Shown piece by piece: positions 42,901 to 50,584 of a DNA stretch of 64,000 nt (position 1 is its first letter; each line of letters starts with the position of its first letter). The stretch comes from Streptomyces ortus (GTDB lineage Bacteria > Actinomycetota > Actinomycetes > Streptomycetales > Streptomycetaceae). The notes beneath the pieces are model-generated. The model was not told the DNA's origin, ran no database searches, and was given only the letters and a program-made list of their open reading frames with translations. Both the position numbers and the translations under genes were made by a program. The stretch spans positions 4,246,118-4,310,117 of the forward strand of contig NZ_JAIFZO010000002.1 in NCBI RefSeq assembly GCF_026341275.1, in the 5' to 3' direction.

Positions 42901-43448
42901 CAGCCGATGAGCATCATGAAGATCGGGATGAGCGGAAGCGTGCCGACGATGATCGCCGCCGACACCCAGTCCTCGGTGACGATCCGCGCCAGTACGGCGA
43001 CGGGCACGACCACCGCGAGCCCCAACTGCGGCAGATAGCGCGAGAAGTAGTCGTCGAGCGCGTCCACTCCGCGCGTGGCGAGCGCGATCAGTGAGCCTGT
43101 CCGCTGTCCGCTCAGCCACTCCGGACCGAGCGCTCCGGCCCGTTCCAGCAACCGTCCGCGCAGCTCCGACTTGACCGCAGCACTCGCCCGGTGCGCCGCG
43201 AGTTCGGTGAGCCAGGAGATGAGCGCGCGACCGATCGCGACAGCCGCCAACAGGAGCAGCGGCGTGCGGAGTTCAGCCGTCGACAGTCCGTGCTGGAAGG
43301 CGCCGACCACCACTTCGGCGATGAGCATGGCCTGCGCGACGACCAGCCCCGCTCCCACAACGCCCAGCCCCACGACCGCCATCAGGAAGAGACGGGTGGC
43401 ACGGGCGTAGCGAAGAAGTCGCGGGTCGATCGGTTTCACGTGAAACAC
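39942..43448 (-). CDS. cydCD: CydD-CydC fused ABC exporter
   Basis: 1168 residues from ATG 43448. Two complete ABC exporter halves are fused: first half Walker A GPSGVGKTTLLN and signature LSAGQRQRLALARAFL, second half GPSGSGKTTLAQ and LSGGQRQRLALARALL, each after a six-helix membrane domain. CydDC exports glutathione/cysteine (or equivalent thiols) and is required to assemble cytochrome bd. The fusion is common in actinobacteria. The first codons lie inside a parS palindrome, giving the N-terminus MFHVKP. It follows cydB by 92 bp on the same strand. Confidence 0.96.
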   Translation of the reverse strand: MFHVKPIDPRLLRYARATRLFLMAVVGLGVVGAGLVVAQAMLIAEVVVGAFQHGLSTAELRTPLLLLAAVAIGRALISWLTELAAHRASAAVKSELRGRLLERAGALGPEWLSGQRTGSLIALATRGVDALDDYFSRYLPQLGLAVVVPVAVLARIVTEDWVSAAIIVGTLPLIPIFMMLIGWVTQSQMDRQWRLLSRLSGHFLDVVAGLPTLKVFGRAKAQAESIRRITGEYRQATMRTLRIAFISSFALELLATISVALVAVTIGMRLVHGEMALYDGLVVLILAPEAYLPLRQVGAQYHAAAEGLSAAEEIFSVLETPVRESGSGVVPAAGELCFEGVTVRYPERSSDAVSHVSFAVRPGETVALVGPSGVGKTTLLNVLLGFVRPTEGRVEVGGVDLAEADLEEWRSHLAWVPQRPHLFAGSVAENVRLARPEADDSAVRAALADAGALEFVDALPDGARTLLGEDGAGLSAGQRQRLALARAFLADRPVLLLDEPTASLDGATEAEVVEAVRRLAVGRTVLLVVHRPALLGVADRVVRLEPAASADRAAAAPGDARPGRSDTVASVPTAGNEKAAPLPQKRGDVLARVRAMAGPRRGRLALALLLGSLALGSAVGLMATSGWLISRASQQPPVLHLMVAVTATRAFGIGRAVFRYAERLVSHEAVLRMLADTRVAVYRRLERLAPAGLRTTRRGDLLSRLVSDVDALQDYWLRWLLPAAAAAVVSAGAVGFTAWLLPEAGAVLAVGLLAAGVGVPLVTGAVARRAERRLAPARGVLATRVADLLTGTAELTVAGALPARTAEARKADADLTRITSRAATATALGDGLTALISGLTVTAAAFVAAQAVVDGRLAGVAAAVVVLTPLAAFEAVLGLPLAAQYRQRVRKSAERVYEVLDAPDPVREPERPAEAPASPFPVVVKGLAARYAGQERDAVAGVDLVLERGRRTAVVGPSGSGKTTLAQVLLRFLDPHGGTYTLGGVDAYGMDGDDVRRLVGLCAQDAHLFDSSVRENLLLARKDATDSALRDVLGRVRLLDWADGLPDGIDTLIGEHGARLSGGQRQRLALARALLADFPVLVLDEPAEHLDLATADALTADLLAATEGRTTLMITHRLAGLEAVDEVIVMAGGQVVQRGAYDELVRAAGPLREMSERERRTEMPAFAR
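43433..43446. other. parS site (overlaps the cydCD start)
   Basis: GTTTCACGTGAAAC, a perfect copy of the Streptomyces ParB-binding palindrome. It covers codons 1-6 of cydCD. Confidence 0.9.
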
Positions 43449-43469
43449 ACCCTTGGGTCAAGCCGGCGT

Positions 43470-43483
43470 GTTTCACGTGAAAC
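43470..43483. other. parS site
   Basis: GTTTCACGTGAAAC, perfect, in the cydB-cydCD gap; 37 bp from the copy at 43433 and 36 bp from the copy at 43506. Confidence 0.9.
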
Positions 43484-43505
43484 ACACCTTCTTCTCATGG
43501 GGCAT

Positions 43506-43519
43506 GTTTCACGTGAAAC
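43506..43519. other. parS site within a 26-bp palindrome
   Basis: GTTTCACGTGAAAC sits at the centre of a perfect longer palindrome (about 43500-43525) starting GGGCAT and ending ATGCCC. Third of three sites within 87 bp. Confidence 0.9.
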
Positions 43520-43540
43520 ATGCCCCCGGATCTACGGGCT

Positions 43541-44545
43541 TCAGTGCACGGCGTCGGCAATGTGCTGGGTACCGATCCGCTTGCGGAACACCCAGTACGT
43601 CCAGCCCTGGTAGAGCATGACCACCGGTGTGGCGATCACCGCACACCACGTCATGATCTTCAGCGTGTACGGGCTCGACGAGGCGTTGGTGACCGTGAGG
43701 CTCCACTCGTCGTTCAGCGAGGACGGCATGACGTTCGGGAAGAGCGTCAGGAACAGCATCGCAATCGCGGCGACGATGGTGAGGCCCGACAGTCCGAACG
43801 CCCAGCCCTCACGTCCCGCCTGGTTCGCTCCGATCGCCGCGACCAGCGCGACGACCGCCACGACCAGCGCGACCAGACTCTTGGCGTCACCGTTCTCGAC
43901 CTGCGTCCAGAGCAGGAAGACCAGCGCGAGCACGGCCGTCACCAGTCCGAGCCGCAGCGCCAGTCGGCGCGCCCGTTCCCGGATGTCACCAAGGGTCTTG
44001 AGCGCGGCGAACACCGCTCCGTGGAAGGTGAACAGCGTCAGCGTCACCAGGCCGCCCAGGACTGCGTACGGGTTGAGCAGGTCCGTGAGGCCGCCCACGT
44101 ACTCGAAGTTCTGGTCGATCTTCACCCCGCGGACGATGTTGCCGAAGGCCACACCCCACAGGAACGCCGGGAGCAGCGAGGTCCAGAAGATCGCGTTCTC
44201 CCAGTTGCGCTGCCACTGCTCCTCGGGCCGCTTGGCCCGGTACTCGAAGGCCACTCCGCGCAGGATCAGGCAGACGAGGATGAGCAGCAGGGGCAGGTAG
44301 AAGCCGGAGAAGAGCGTGGCGTACCACTCGGGGAAGGCGGCGAAGGTCGCGCCTCCCGCCGAGAGGAGCCACACCTCGTTGCCGTCCCAGACCGGGCCGA
44401 TGGTGTTGATCAGTACCCGCTTCTCGGTCCGGTTCCGGGCGAGCAGCTTGGTGAGAACGCCGATCCCGAAGTCGAAGCCCTCCAGGAAGAAGTAGCCGAT
44501 CCACAGGACGGCGATGAGGACGAACCAGATGTCGTGAAGTTCCAT
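43541..44545 (-). CDS. cydB: cytochrome bd ubiquinol/menaquinol oxidase subunit II
   Basis: 334 residues from ATG 44545. The N-terminal MELHDIWFVLIAVLWIGYFF continues LEGFDFGIGVL, the conserved CydB opening, and NEVWLLSAGGATFAAFPEWY follows. About eight to nine transmembrane helices are visible. Together with CydA it forms the oxygen-tolerant bd oxidase that reduces oxygen to water without pumping protons, used at low oxygen or under respiratory stress. The 20-bp gap to cydA and the shared strand indicate an operon. Confidence 0.97.
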   Translation of the reverse strand: MELHDIWFVLIAVLWIGYFFLEGFDFGIGVLTKLLARNRTEKRVLINTIGPVWDGNEVWLLSAGGATFAAFPEWYATLFSGFYLPLLLILVCLILRGVAFEYRAKRPEEQWQRNWENAIFWTSLLPAFLWGVAFGNIVRGVKIDQNFEYVGGLTDLLNPYAVLGGLVTLTLFTFHGAVFAALKTLGDIRERARRLALRLGLVTAVLALVFLLWTQVENGDAKSLVALVVAVVALVAAIGANQAGREGWAFGLSGLTIVAAIAMLFLTLFPNVMPSSLNDEWSLTVTNASSSPYTLKIMTWCAVIATPVVMLYQGWTYWVFRKRIGTQHIADAVH

Positions 44546-44565
44546 GACTCAGCAGCTCCCTGGGC

Positions 44566-46071
44566 CTAGTACGAGAAGGCCATCGGCTTGTCGGCGTCCC
44601 GGGGGTCGCCGCCGATCTTCGTGGGCGGGTTGAGGTCGGCCTCGGTGAGCTCGGGTGGTCCGGCCTTGACGTACTTCGCGAGCAGCTTCACCTCGACGAC
44701 GGCGAGGATCGCGTAGATCGTCGTCAGCACGGCCAGCGAGATGATCATCTCGGTCTGCGACACACCGGGGGAGACCGCGTCGCGGGTCTGCATGACGCCG
44801 TAGACGACCCAGGGCTGCCGGCCCATCTCGGTGAAGATCCACCCCCACGAGTTGGCGATCAACGGGAAGGCCATCGTCCAGACCGCCAGGAGCCAGTACA
44901 GCCGGGTGAGCCTGGAGCCGAGCGGCTTCCTGAGCAGCACCAGATGCGGTACGTCGTCCTCCCCCGTCCGCTGAGCGGCCGGCAGCAGGAACCTCTTGCG
45001 GGTCAGCCACAGTCCCAGCAGGCCCAGGGAGAAGGACGCCATGCCGAAGCCGATCATCCAGCGGAAGCCCCAGTAGGCGACGGGGACGATGGGCTTGTAG
45101 TCGCCGGGTCCGAACTTCTCCTGCTCGGCCTTGTTGGTGTCGTTGATGCCGGGCACGTACGAGTCGAAGTCGCTGTGGGCGAGGAAGGACAGGAGCCCGG
45201 GAATCTCCAGGGCCACCGTGTTGTGCCCCTTGTCGACGTCCCCATAGGCGAACACGGAGAAGGGCGCGGGCTCCTCGCCGTCCCACAGGGCCTCGGCGGC
45301 GGCCATCTTCATCGGCTGCTGCTCGTACATGACCTTGCCGAGGGTGTCGCCACTGATCGCGGTGAGGAGGCCGCCGACCGCCATGGTGACCAGGCCCAGC
45401 CGGAGCGAGGTCCGCATCACCGGGATGTGCTTCTTGCGCATCAGGTGGAACGCCGCGATGCCCACCATGAAGGCGCCGCCCGTCAGGAAGGCCGCCGAGA
45501 AGCTGTGGAACACCTGGTTGAGCGCCGTGTTCTGGGTCAGGACCAGCCAGAAGTCGGTGAGTTCGGCGCGCCCCTTCTTCTCGTTGATGCGGTAGCCGAC
45601 GGGGTGCTGCATCCAGGAGTTGGCCGCGAGGATGAAGTACGCGGACAGCAGCGTGCCGATCGAGACCATCCAGATGCAGGCCAAGTGGATCTTCTTCGGC
45701 AGCTTGTCCCAGCCGAAGATCCAGAGCCCGATGAACGTGGACTCGAAGAAGAAGGCGATCAGGGCCTCGAAGGCGAGCGGGGCACCGAAGACGTCACCGA
45801 CGAAGCGCGAGTAGTCGGACCAGTTCATTCCGAACTGGAACTCCTGCACGATCCCCGTGACGACACCCATCGCGATGTTGATCAGGAAGAGCTTGCCCCA
45901 GAACTTGGTGGCTCTGAGGTACTTCTCCTTCTCCGTGCGCACCCATGCGGTCTGCAGGCCCGCGGTGAGCGCGGCGAGCGAGATCGTGAGCGGGACGAAG
46001 AGGAAGTGGTAGACGGTGGTGATGCCGAACTGCCAGCGCGCTATCGTCTCCGGCGCCAAAGCCAATTCCAC
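44566..46071 (-). CDS. cydA: cytochrome bd ubiquinol/menaquinol oxidase subunit I
   Basis: 501 residues from ATG 46071. The opening RWQFGITTVYHFLFVPLTIS carries the haem b595 His region; the conserved GRQPWVVYGVMQT lies near the C-terminal helices, with haem/quinol-site segments such as NTALNQVFHSFSAAFLTGG. The Q-loop is short, as in actinobacteria. It carries haems b558, b595 and d and oxidises menaquinol. It heads the operon cydA-cydB-cydCD. A Rex-type operator is 84 bp upstream, so NADH/NAD+ redox control is expected. Confidence 0.97.
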   Translation of the reverse strand: MELALAPETIARWQFGITTVYHFLFVPLTISLAALTAGLQTAWVRTEKEKYLRATKFWGKLFLINIAMGVVTGIVQEFQFGMNWSDYSRFVGDVFGAPLAFEALIAFFFESTFIGLWIFGWDKLPKKIHLACIWMVSIGTLLSAYFILAANSWMQHPVGYRINEKKGRAELTDFWLVLTQNTALNQVFHSFSAAFLTGGAFMVGIAAFHLMRKKHIPVMRTSLRLGLVTMAVGGLLTAISGDTLGKVMYEQQPMKMAAAEALWDGEEPAPFSVFAYGDVDKGHNTVALEIPGLLSFLAHSDFDSYVPGINDTNKAEQEKFGPGDYKPIVPVAYWGFRWMIGFGMASFSLGLLGLWLTRKRFLLPAAQRTGEDDVPHLVLLRKPLGSRLTRLYWLLAVWTMAFPLIANSWGWIFTEMGRQPWVVYGVMQTRDAVSPGVSQTEMIISLAVLTTIYAILAVVEVKLLAKYVKAGPPELTEADLNPPTKIGGDPRDADKPMAFSY

Positions 46072-46154
46072 GTCGTCAACTCCTTACGTCGCCGTGGTTA
46101 CCGCGGCGGTTTGCCCTGCTTGCCCCAGACCTCCAGGGAGCAAATAGGACGCGC

Positions 46155-46172
46155 TTGTGAACGCGTTCACAT
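46155..46172. promoter_or_regulatory. Rex operator (ROP) upstream of cydA
   Basis: TTGTGAACGCGTTCACAT contains the palindrome TGTGAACGCGTTCACA and matches the Rex consensus TTGTGAANNNNTTCACAA. An extra TTCACAA half-site follows at about 46172-46178. In Streptomyces, Rex represses the cyd operon when NADH is low. Confidence 0.88.
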
Positions 46173-46303
46173 TCACAAGCAATTATGACGCATGGCCGTT
46201 CGAGAGGTGACAGGCGGGGGCACCCAGCTGCGGACCTCGCCGCGTGGAACGCAAAGCCGCAGCTCAGGGGGGTCCGGAGAGCTCGGGACGAGACGAACAC
46301 CAC

Positions 46304-46343
46304 AAGGCCCCGGCACCCCGCGAACCTGGGATGCCGGGGCCTT
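46304..46343. terminator. terminator downstream of the aminotransferase gene
   Basis: AAGGCCCCGGCA ... TGCCGGGGCCTT, a perfect 12-bp stem with a 16-base loop, between the aminotransferase stop and cydA's upstream region. Confidence 0.82.
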
Positions 46344-46370
46344 GATCAACAGCCTCAGTCGACGGTTCGG

Positions 46371-47453
46371 CTAGATCTCCTTGCGGAAGCCCTCCGCCGT
46401 CATCAGAAAGATGTCGTTGGCCTCGGTCTCGCCCACCGTCACCCGGACACCCTCGCCCGCGAACGGCCGGACGACGACCCCGGCCTGCTCGCACACGGCG
46501 GCGAAGTCGACCGTGCGCTCCCCGAGCCGCAGCCACACGAAGTTCGCCTGGGTGTCCGGCACCGTCCAGCCCTGGCCACGCAGCGTCCCGACGACCCGGG
46601 TGCGCTCGGAGACCAGCGAACCGACCCGGCCGAGCAGCTCGTCCTCGGCGCGCAGCGAGGCGACCGCCGCGTCCTGAGCGAGCTGGCTCACCCCGAAGGG
46701 CACGGCCGTCTTGCGCAGCGCCGCCGCCACCGGATCATGAGCGATCGCGAAGCCGACCCGCAGCCCGGCGAGACCGTACGCCTTGGAGAACGTCCGCAGC
46801 ACGCACACGTTCGGCCGGTCCCGGTAGAGCTCGACGCCGTCCGGCACCTCCGCGTCGCGCACGAACTCGCGGTACGCCTCGTCGAGGACCACCAGGACAT
46901 CGGCCGGCACCCGGTCGAGGAATCGTTCCAGCTCGGCCCGGCGCACCGCCGTACCCGTGGGGTTGTTGGGGTTGCAGACGAAAATCAGCCGCGTCCGGTC
47001 GGTGATCGCGTCCGCCATCGCGTCGAGGTCGTGGACGTCCCCCGGCGTCAGCGGCACCTGGACCGGCGTCGCCCCGCTGACGCGGGTGATGATCGGGTAC
47101 GCCTCGAAGGACCGCCAGGCGTAGATCACCTCGTCACCCGGTCCCGAGGTCGCCTGCACCAGCTGCTGGGCGACGCCGACCGAGCCGGTGCCGGTGGCCA
47201 GATGCGTCAGCGGCACCCCGAACCGGTCCGCCAGCTCGCTCATCAACCCCGTGCACGCCATGTCGGGGTAGCGGTTGAAGGCACCGACCGCCGCGCTGAC
47301 GCTCTCCAGCACTCCCGGCAGCGGCGGATAGGGGTTCTCGTTGGAGGACAGCTTGTAGGCCACCGGACCGTCCGAGACCGCCGCGGGCTTCCCGGGCTTG
47401 TACGTGGGAATACCCTCCAGCTCGGCTCGCAGCTTCGGGCTCGTCTCGCTCAC
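46371..47453 (-). CDS. histidinol-phosphate/aromatic aminotransferase
   Basis: 360 residues from GTG 47453, with GAGGAGG upstream; the frame extends to 47504. It is a class I/II PLP aminotransferase of the HisC group: YKLSSNENPYPPLPGVLES near the start, FVCNPNNPTG, and FSKAYGLAGLRVGFAIA with the PLP lysine in FSKAYG. HisC-type proteins here could make histidinol phosphate or act as the phenylalanine/tyrosine aminotransferase (Pat) of actinobacteria. No other his genes are nearby, which favours a Pat-like role, but the assignment is open. Confidence 0.9.
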   Translation of the reverse strand: MSETSPKLRAELEGIPTYKPGKPAAVSDGPVAYKLSSNENPYPPLPGVLESVSAAVGAFNRYPDMACTGLMSELADRFGVPLTHLATGTGSVGVAQQLVQATSGPGDEVIYAWRSFEAYPIITRVSGATPVQVPLTPGDVHDLDAMADAITDRTRLIFVCNPNNPTGTAVRRAELERFLDRVPADVLVVLDEAYREFVRDAEVPDGVELYRDRPNVCVLRTFSKAYGLAGLRVGFAIAHDPVAAALRKTAVPFGVSQLAQDAAVASLRAEDELLGRVGSLVSERTRVVGTLRGQGWTVPDTQANFVWLRLGERTVDFAAVCEQAGVVVRPFAGEGVRVTVGETEANDIFLMTAEGFRKEI

Positions 47454-47885
47454 CGCAGTCCTCCTCGTGACCGTCTCCGGCTCATCACCACCACCGGCTA
47501 CCAATACTGCTCACCTTAAGAGGATTCGAAGCCGCTGAGTACGGCCCGGGACCGACCTCCCGGCCGGCGGCGAGGATCCGTGTGCGCACTCCCGGGCATC
47601 ACCGCACGAAGGCGTACGAAAGAGGGGGCGCGCCGCCGGTCACAGTTCGCGCTGGTGGCTCGCGCCGTGGCGCGCATCCCTCGTGCAGGTGAGTTGAGAC
47701 CTCTTCGAGACATGGCCCCTTTGGCAGGCTCATGCGCGCCGACAAGTGACGTACTGCCATTGAATCGGTCAACCCTCTTGCTTTCCAAGGCAGTTAGCTA
47801 TTGATGATCATGCAGAAACGTGCCTGTCAACGAGTGCATATGCGTCCGCACTACCCCACCACATGAGCCCTACTATCGGCTCGCC
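47454..47885. other. divergent intergenic region aminotransferase / LacI regulator
   Basis: 432 bp without a supported gene. Close to the LacI start, GAGCCCTACTATCGGCTC (47866-47883) holds a TACTAT that could be a -10 element within a short inverted repeat GAGCC/GGCTC, possibly a self-operator. Elsewhere nothing was recognised. Confidence 0.4.
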
Positions 47886-48998
47886 ATGACAGCAGCAGGG
47901 AAGCACCAGGTGAGCCGGTCGGATACCTCTCGTCGAGGAAACCGGCCGGGCCGGGCGGGCATCAGAGACGTGGCCGCGGCCGCCGGAGTCTCCATCACGA
48001 CGGTCTCCGACGCCCTCAACGGCAAGGGACGGCTCCCGGACGCCACCAGACGCCATGTCCGCGAGGTCGCCGATCGGCTGGGTTACCGGCCCTCCGCGGC
48101 GGCCCGAACCCTCCGTACCGGCAAGTCCGGCCTCATCGGCCTGACCGTGACGACCTACGGGGACGAACCCTTCACCTTCACGGAGTTCGCGTACTTCGCG
48201 GAGATGGCCAGAGCCGCCACCTCGGCCGCGCTCGCCCGGGGCTACGCCCTGGTCATCCTCCCGGCGACCTCGCGCCACGACGTGTGGTCGAACGTGGCCC
48301 TGGACGGGACGGTCGTCATCGACCCTTCCGACCAGGACCCGGTCGTCAGCGAACTCGTCCGCCAGGGCTTACCGGTGGTCTCGGACGGCCGCCCGGCCGG
48401 CACGCTGCCGGTGACCGCCTGGGTGGACAACGACCACGAGGCCGCTGTCCTGGGCATCCTCGACCACCTGGCCGCCGCCGGAGCCCGCAGAATCGGCCTG
48501 CTGACCGGGACGACCACGGACACGTACACCCATCTCTCCACGACGGCGTACCTGCGCTGGTGCGAGCGCGTGGGCCAGGATCCTGTGTACGAGGCGTATC
48601 CCGCGCACGATCCGTGCGCGGGGGCGGTGGCCGCCGACCGGCTGCTCGCCCGGCCCGACCGGCCCGACGCCGTCTACGGACTCTTCGACCCGAACGGCAC
48701 CGATCTCCTCGCGGCGGCCCGGCGCTACGGCCTGCGCGTACCGGACGACCTGCTTCTCGTGTGCTGCAGCGAGTCCACGGTCTACGCCAACACCGAACCG
48801 CCCGTCACGACGCTCTCGCTGAAACCGAGACGAATCGGCACGGCCGTGGTCCAGCTCCTGATCGACGCCATCGAGGGGGTCGAATCGGACCAACCGGTCG
48901 AGCAGGTGATACCGACGGAGCTGATCGTGCGCACCTCCTCCGAGCGACGGCCGCCGCGGACGACCGTCAGTCCGCCGAGGTCTCCGGAGCAGGGGTGA
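47886..48998 (+). CDS. LacI-family transcriptional regulator
   Basis: 370 residues from ATG 47886. A LacI HTH with hinge is at about residues 25-80: GIRDVAAAAGVSITTVSDAL then NGKGRLPDATRRHV and GYRPSAAARTLRTGK. A periplasmic-binding-protein-like sugar domain follows (GLIGLTVTTYG ...). The effector is unknown. No sugar transporter or catabolic operon is next to it, so it may act at a distance. It diverges from the aminotransferase gene and precedes the metallophosphoesterase gene by 191 bp. Confidence 0.92.
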   Translation: MTAAGKHQVSRSDTSRRGNRPGRAGIRDVAAAAGVSITTVSDALNGKGRLPDATRRHVREVADRLGYRPSAAARTLRTGKSGLIGLTVTTYGDEPFTFTEFAYFAEMARAATSAALARGYALVILPATSRHDVWSNVALDGTVVIDPSDQDPVVSELVRQGLPVVSDGRPAGTLPVTAWVDNDHEAAVLGILDHLAAAGARRIGLLTGTTTDTYTHLSTTAYLRWCERVGQDPVYEAYPAHDPCAGAVAADRLLARPDRPDAVYGLFDPNGTDLLAAARRYGLRVPDDLLLVCCSESTVYANTEPPVTTLSLKPRRIGTAVVQLLIDAIEGVESDQPVEQVIPTELIVRTSSERRPPRTTVSPPRSPEQG

Positions 48999-49189
48999 CC
49001 TCGGACGCGGAAAGCCCCTCCCAATTCGGGAGAAAACCACGGTGAACTGGGGTTCTGCTCCGATTCACCACCCCTGGGTCATCACATGGCGCGATCCGCA
49101 TTCCTATGATGGGCGGACGACACCGCGGGCCGCTGCGACCAGGCAGTCCGACGCGGTGCAGATGCGGCGCGATGGTGGTGGAGGGGTCG

Positions 49190-50401
49190 ATGACTCAGGG
49201 GGCCGGTCAGGGACCCGAGATGCGGACGCCGACGGTGCGCGACTTCCGCGTACCGGCGTATGTCCACGAAGCCGGTCCGTACGCGCAGCCACCCGGACCG
49301 CACCCGGCACCGCCCGGGCCGTACGACCGGCCGGCCGAACCGTACGACCGCTCCACCGAGCCGTACGACCAGGCCGCCGACCCGTACACCGGGCCTGCGG
49401 AGCCGTACGTCCGATCCGGTTCCTACCCGGGCGGGCCGCCGCACAGCGAGGCCGGCGTCCCCGCCGCCGAACCGGAGGGCTACACACCGACCGAGCGCGA
49501 TCTGCCGGTCATCAACCGCGGTGACACGGTTCAGATGCCGGTCGACCCCGAGACCGGGCAGCTTCCGCAGCCGGAGGAGGGACCGGGTCCGCTGTACGTC
49601 GTCGGTGACGTGCACGGGTACCTCGACGAACTCGTCTCCGCGCTGCACGAGAAGGGGCTCATCGACCTCGAAGGCCGCTGGGCGGCCGGGACCTCCCGGC
49701 TGTGGTTCCTCGGTGACTTCACCGACCGCGGGCCCGACGGGATCGGCGTCATCGACCTCGTGATGCGCCTGTCCGCGGAGGCCGCCGCGGTCGGCGGCTA
49801 CTGCAAGGCGCTGATGGGCAACCACGAACTGCTGCTTCTGGGCGCCAGGCGGTTCGGGGACACCCCCGTCAACTCCGGGGCGGGGACCGCCACCTTCCAG
49901 GCCGCCTGGCTGCTCAATGGCGGCCAGAAGACCGACATGGAGCGTCTCCAGGACCACCATCTGCAGTGGATGGCCCGCCTGGACGCGATGGAACTGGCGG
50001 ACGGGCATCTGCTCGTGCACTCCGACACGACCGCCTATCTCGACTACGGCGACTCCATCGAAGCGGTCAACGACACCATCCGGGAAACCCTCACCCGCAA
50101 TGACGCGGACGAGTGCTGGGACCTCTTCCGCAAGTTCACCAAGCGCTTCGCGTTCCGCGACGACGGCGGTGCGCAGGCGGTCCGTTCCTTGCTGGAGACC
50201 TACGGCGGTTCACGCATCGTGCATGGTCACAGCCCCATTCCCTACCTCCGCGGCGAGGTCGGCTCGGAGGACGGGGACAATTCGCCGCCCCTGGCGGTCG
50301 AAGAACCTCATGTGTACGCCGACAAACTCGCGATCGCGATGGACGGCGGCGTGACCATGGCCGGAAAACTGCTGGTCCAGCAGCTACCCCTGGACAGCTG
50401 A
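49190..50401 (+). CDS. calcineurin-like metallophosphoesterase with disordered N-terminus
   Basis: 403 residues from ATG 49190, with GGAGGGG just upstream. The first 120 residues are Pro/Tyr/Asp-rich, with repeated EPYD/DPYT/EPYV-type units, and likely disordered. The rest is a metallophosphoesterase: LYVVGDVHGYLDELVSAL (first Asp/His), LWFLGDFTDRGPDG (bridging Asp), LMGNHELLLLG (Asn/His), and RIVHGHSPIP (His-x-His). Substrates of the family include phosphoproteins and dinucleotide polyphosphates. A hairpin terminator follows the stop. Confidence 0.9.
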   Translation: MTQGAGQGPEMRTPTVRDFRVPAYVHEAGPYAQPPGPHPAPPGPYDRPAEPYDRSTEPYDQAADPYTGPAEPYVRSGSYPGGPPHSEAGVPAAEPEGYTPTERDLPVINRGDTVQMPVDPETGQLPQPEEGPGPLYVVGDVHGYLDELVSALHEKGLIDLEGRWAAGTSRLWFLGDFTDRGPDGIGVIDLVMRLSAEAAAVGGYCKALMGNHELLLLGARRFGDTPVNSGAGTATFQAAWLLNGGQKTDMERLQDHHLQWMARLDAMELADGHLLVHSDTTAYLDYGDSIEAVNDTIRETLTRNDADECWDLFRKFTKRFAFRDDGGAQAVRSLLETYGGSRIVHGHSPIPYLRGEVGSEDGDNSPPLAVEEPHVYADKLAIAMDGGVTMAGKLLVQQLPLDS

Positions 50402-50411
50402 GCGTTCCCGG

Positions 50412-50440
50412 GCACGCGTCCTTCGATGGAGGACGCGTGC
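50412..50440 (+). terminator. hairpin after the metallophosphoesterase gene
   Basis: GCACGCGTCC ... GGACGCGTGC, a perfect 10-bp stem with a nine-base loop, eleven bases after the stop. No T-run. Confidence 0.65.
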
Positions 50441-50584
50441 GGTCCGGGAGCAAATTCTGGAAACCCCCTGTCACCCCGTGCCGTCATCGCTCTACCATCG
50501 GCTTATCCGTAGCAGGCTCCCCTCCGTTTCTGCCCGACGGCTCGTCACCATGCCGAGTCACCCAGCCCTACGGAGCATCGGGGG

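Noticed and set aside
47580..47804. 74-codon plus-strand frame in the gap before the LacI gene
   Set aside because: No ribosome site, no family resemblance and irregular codon bias; not supported as a gene.
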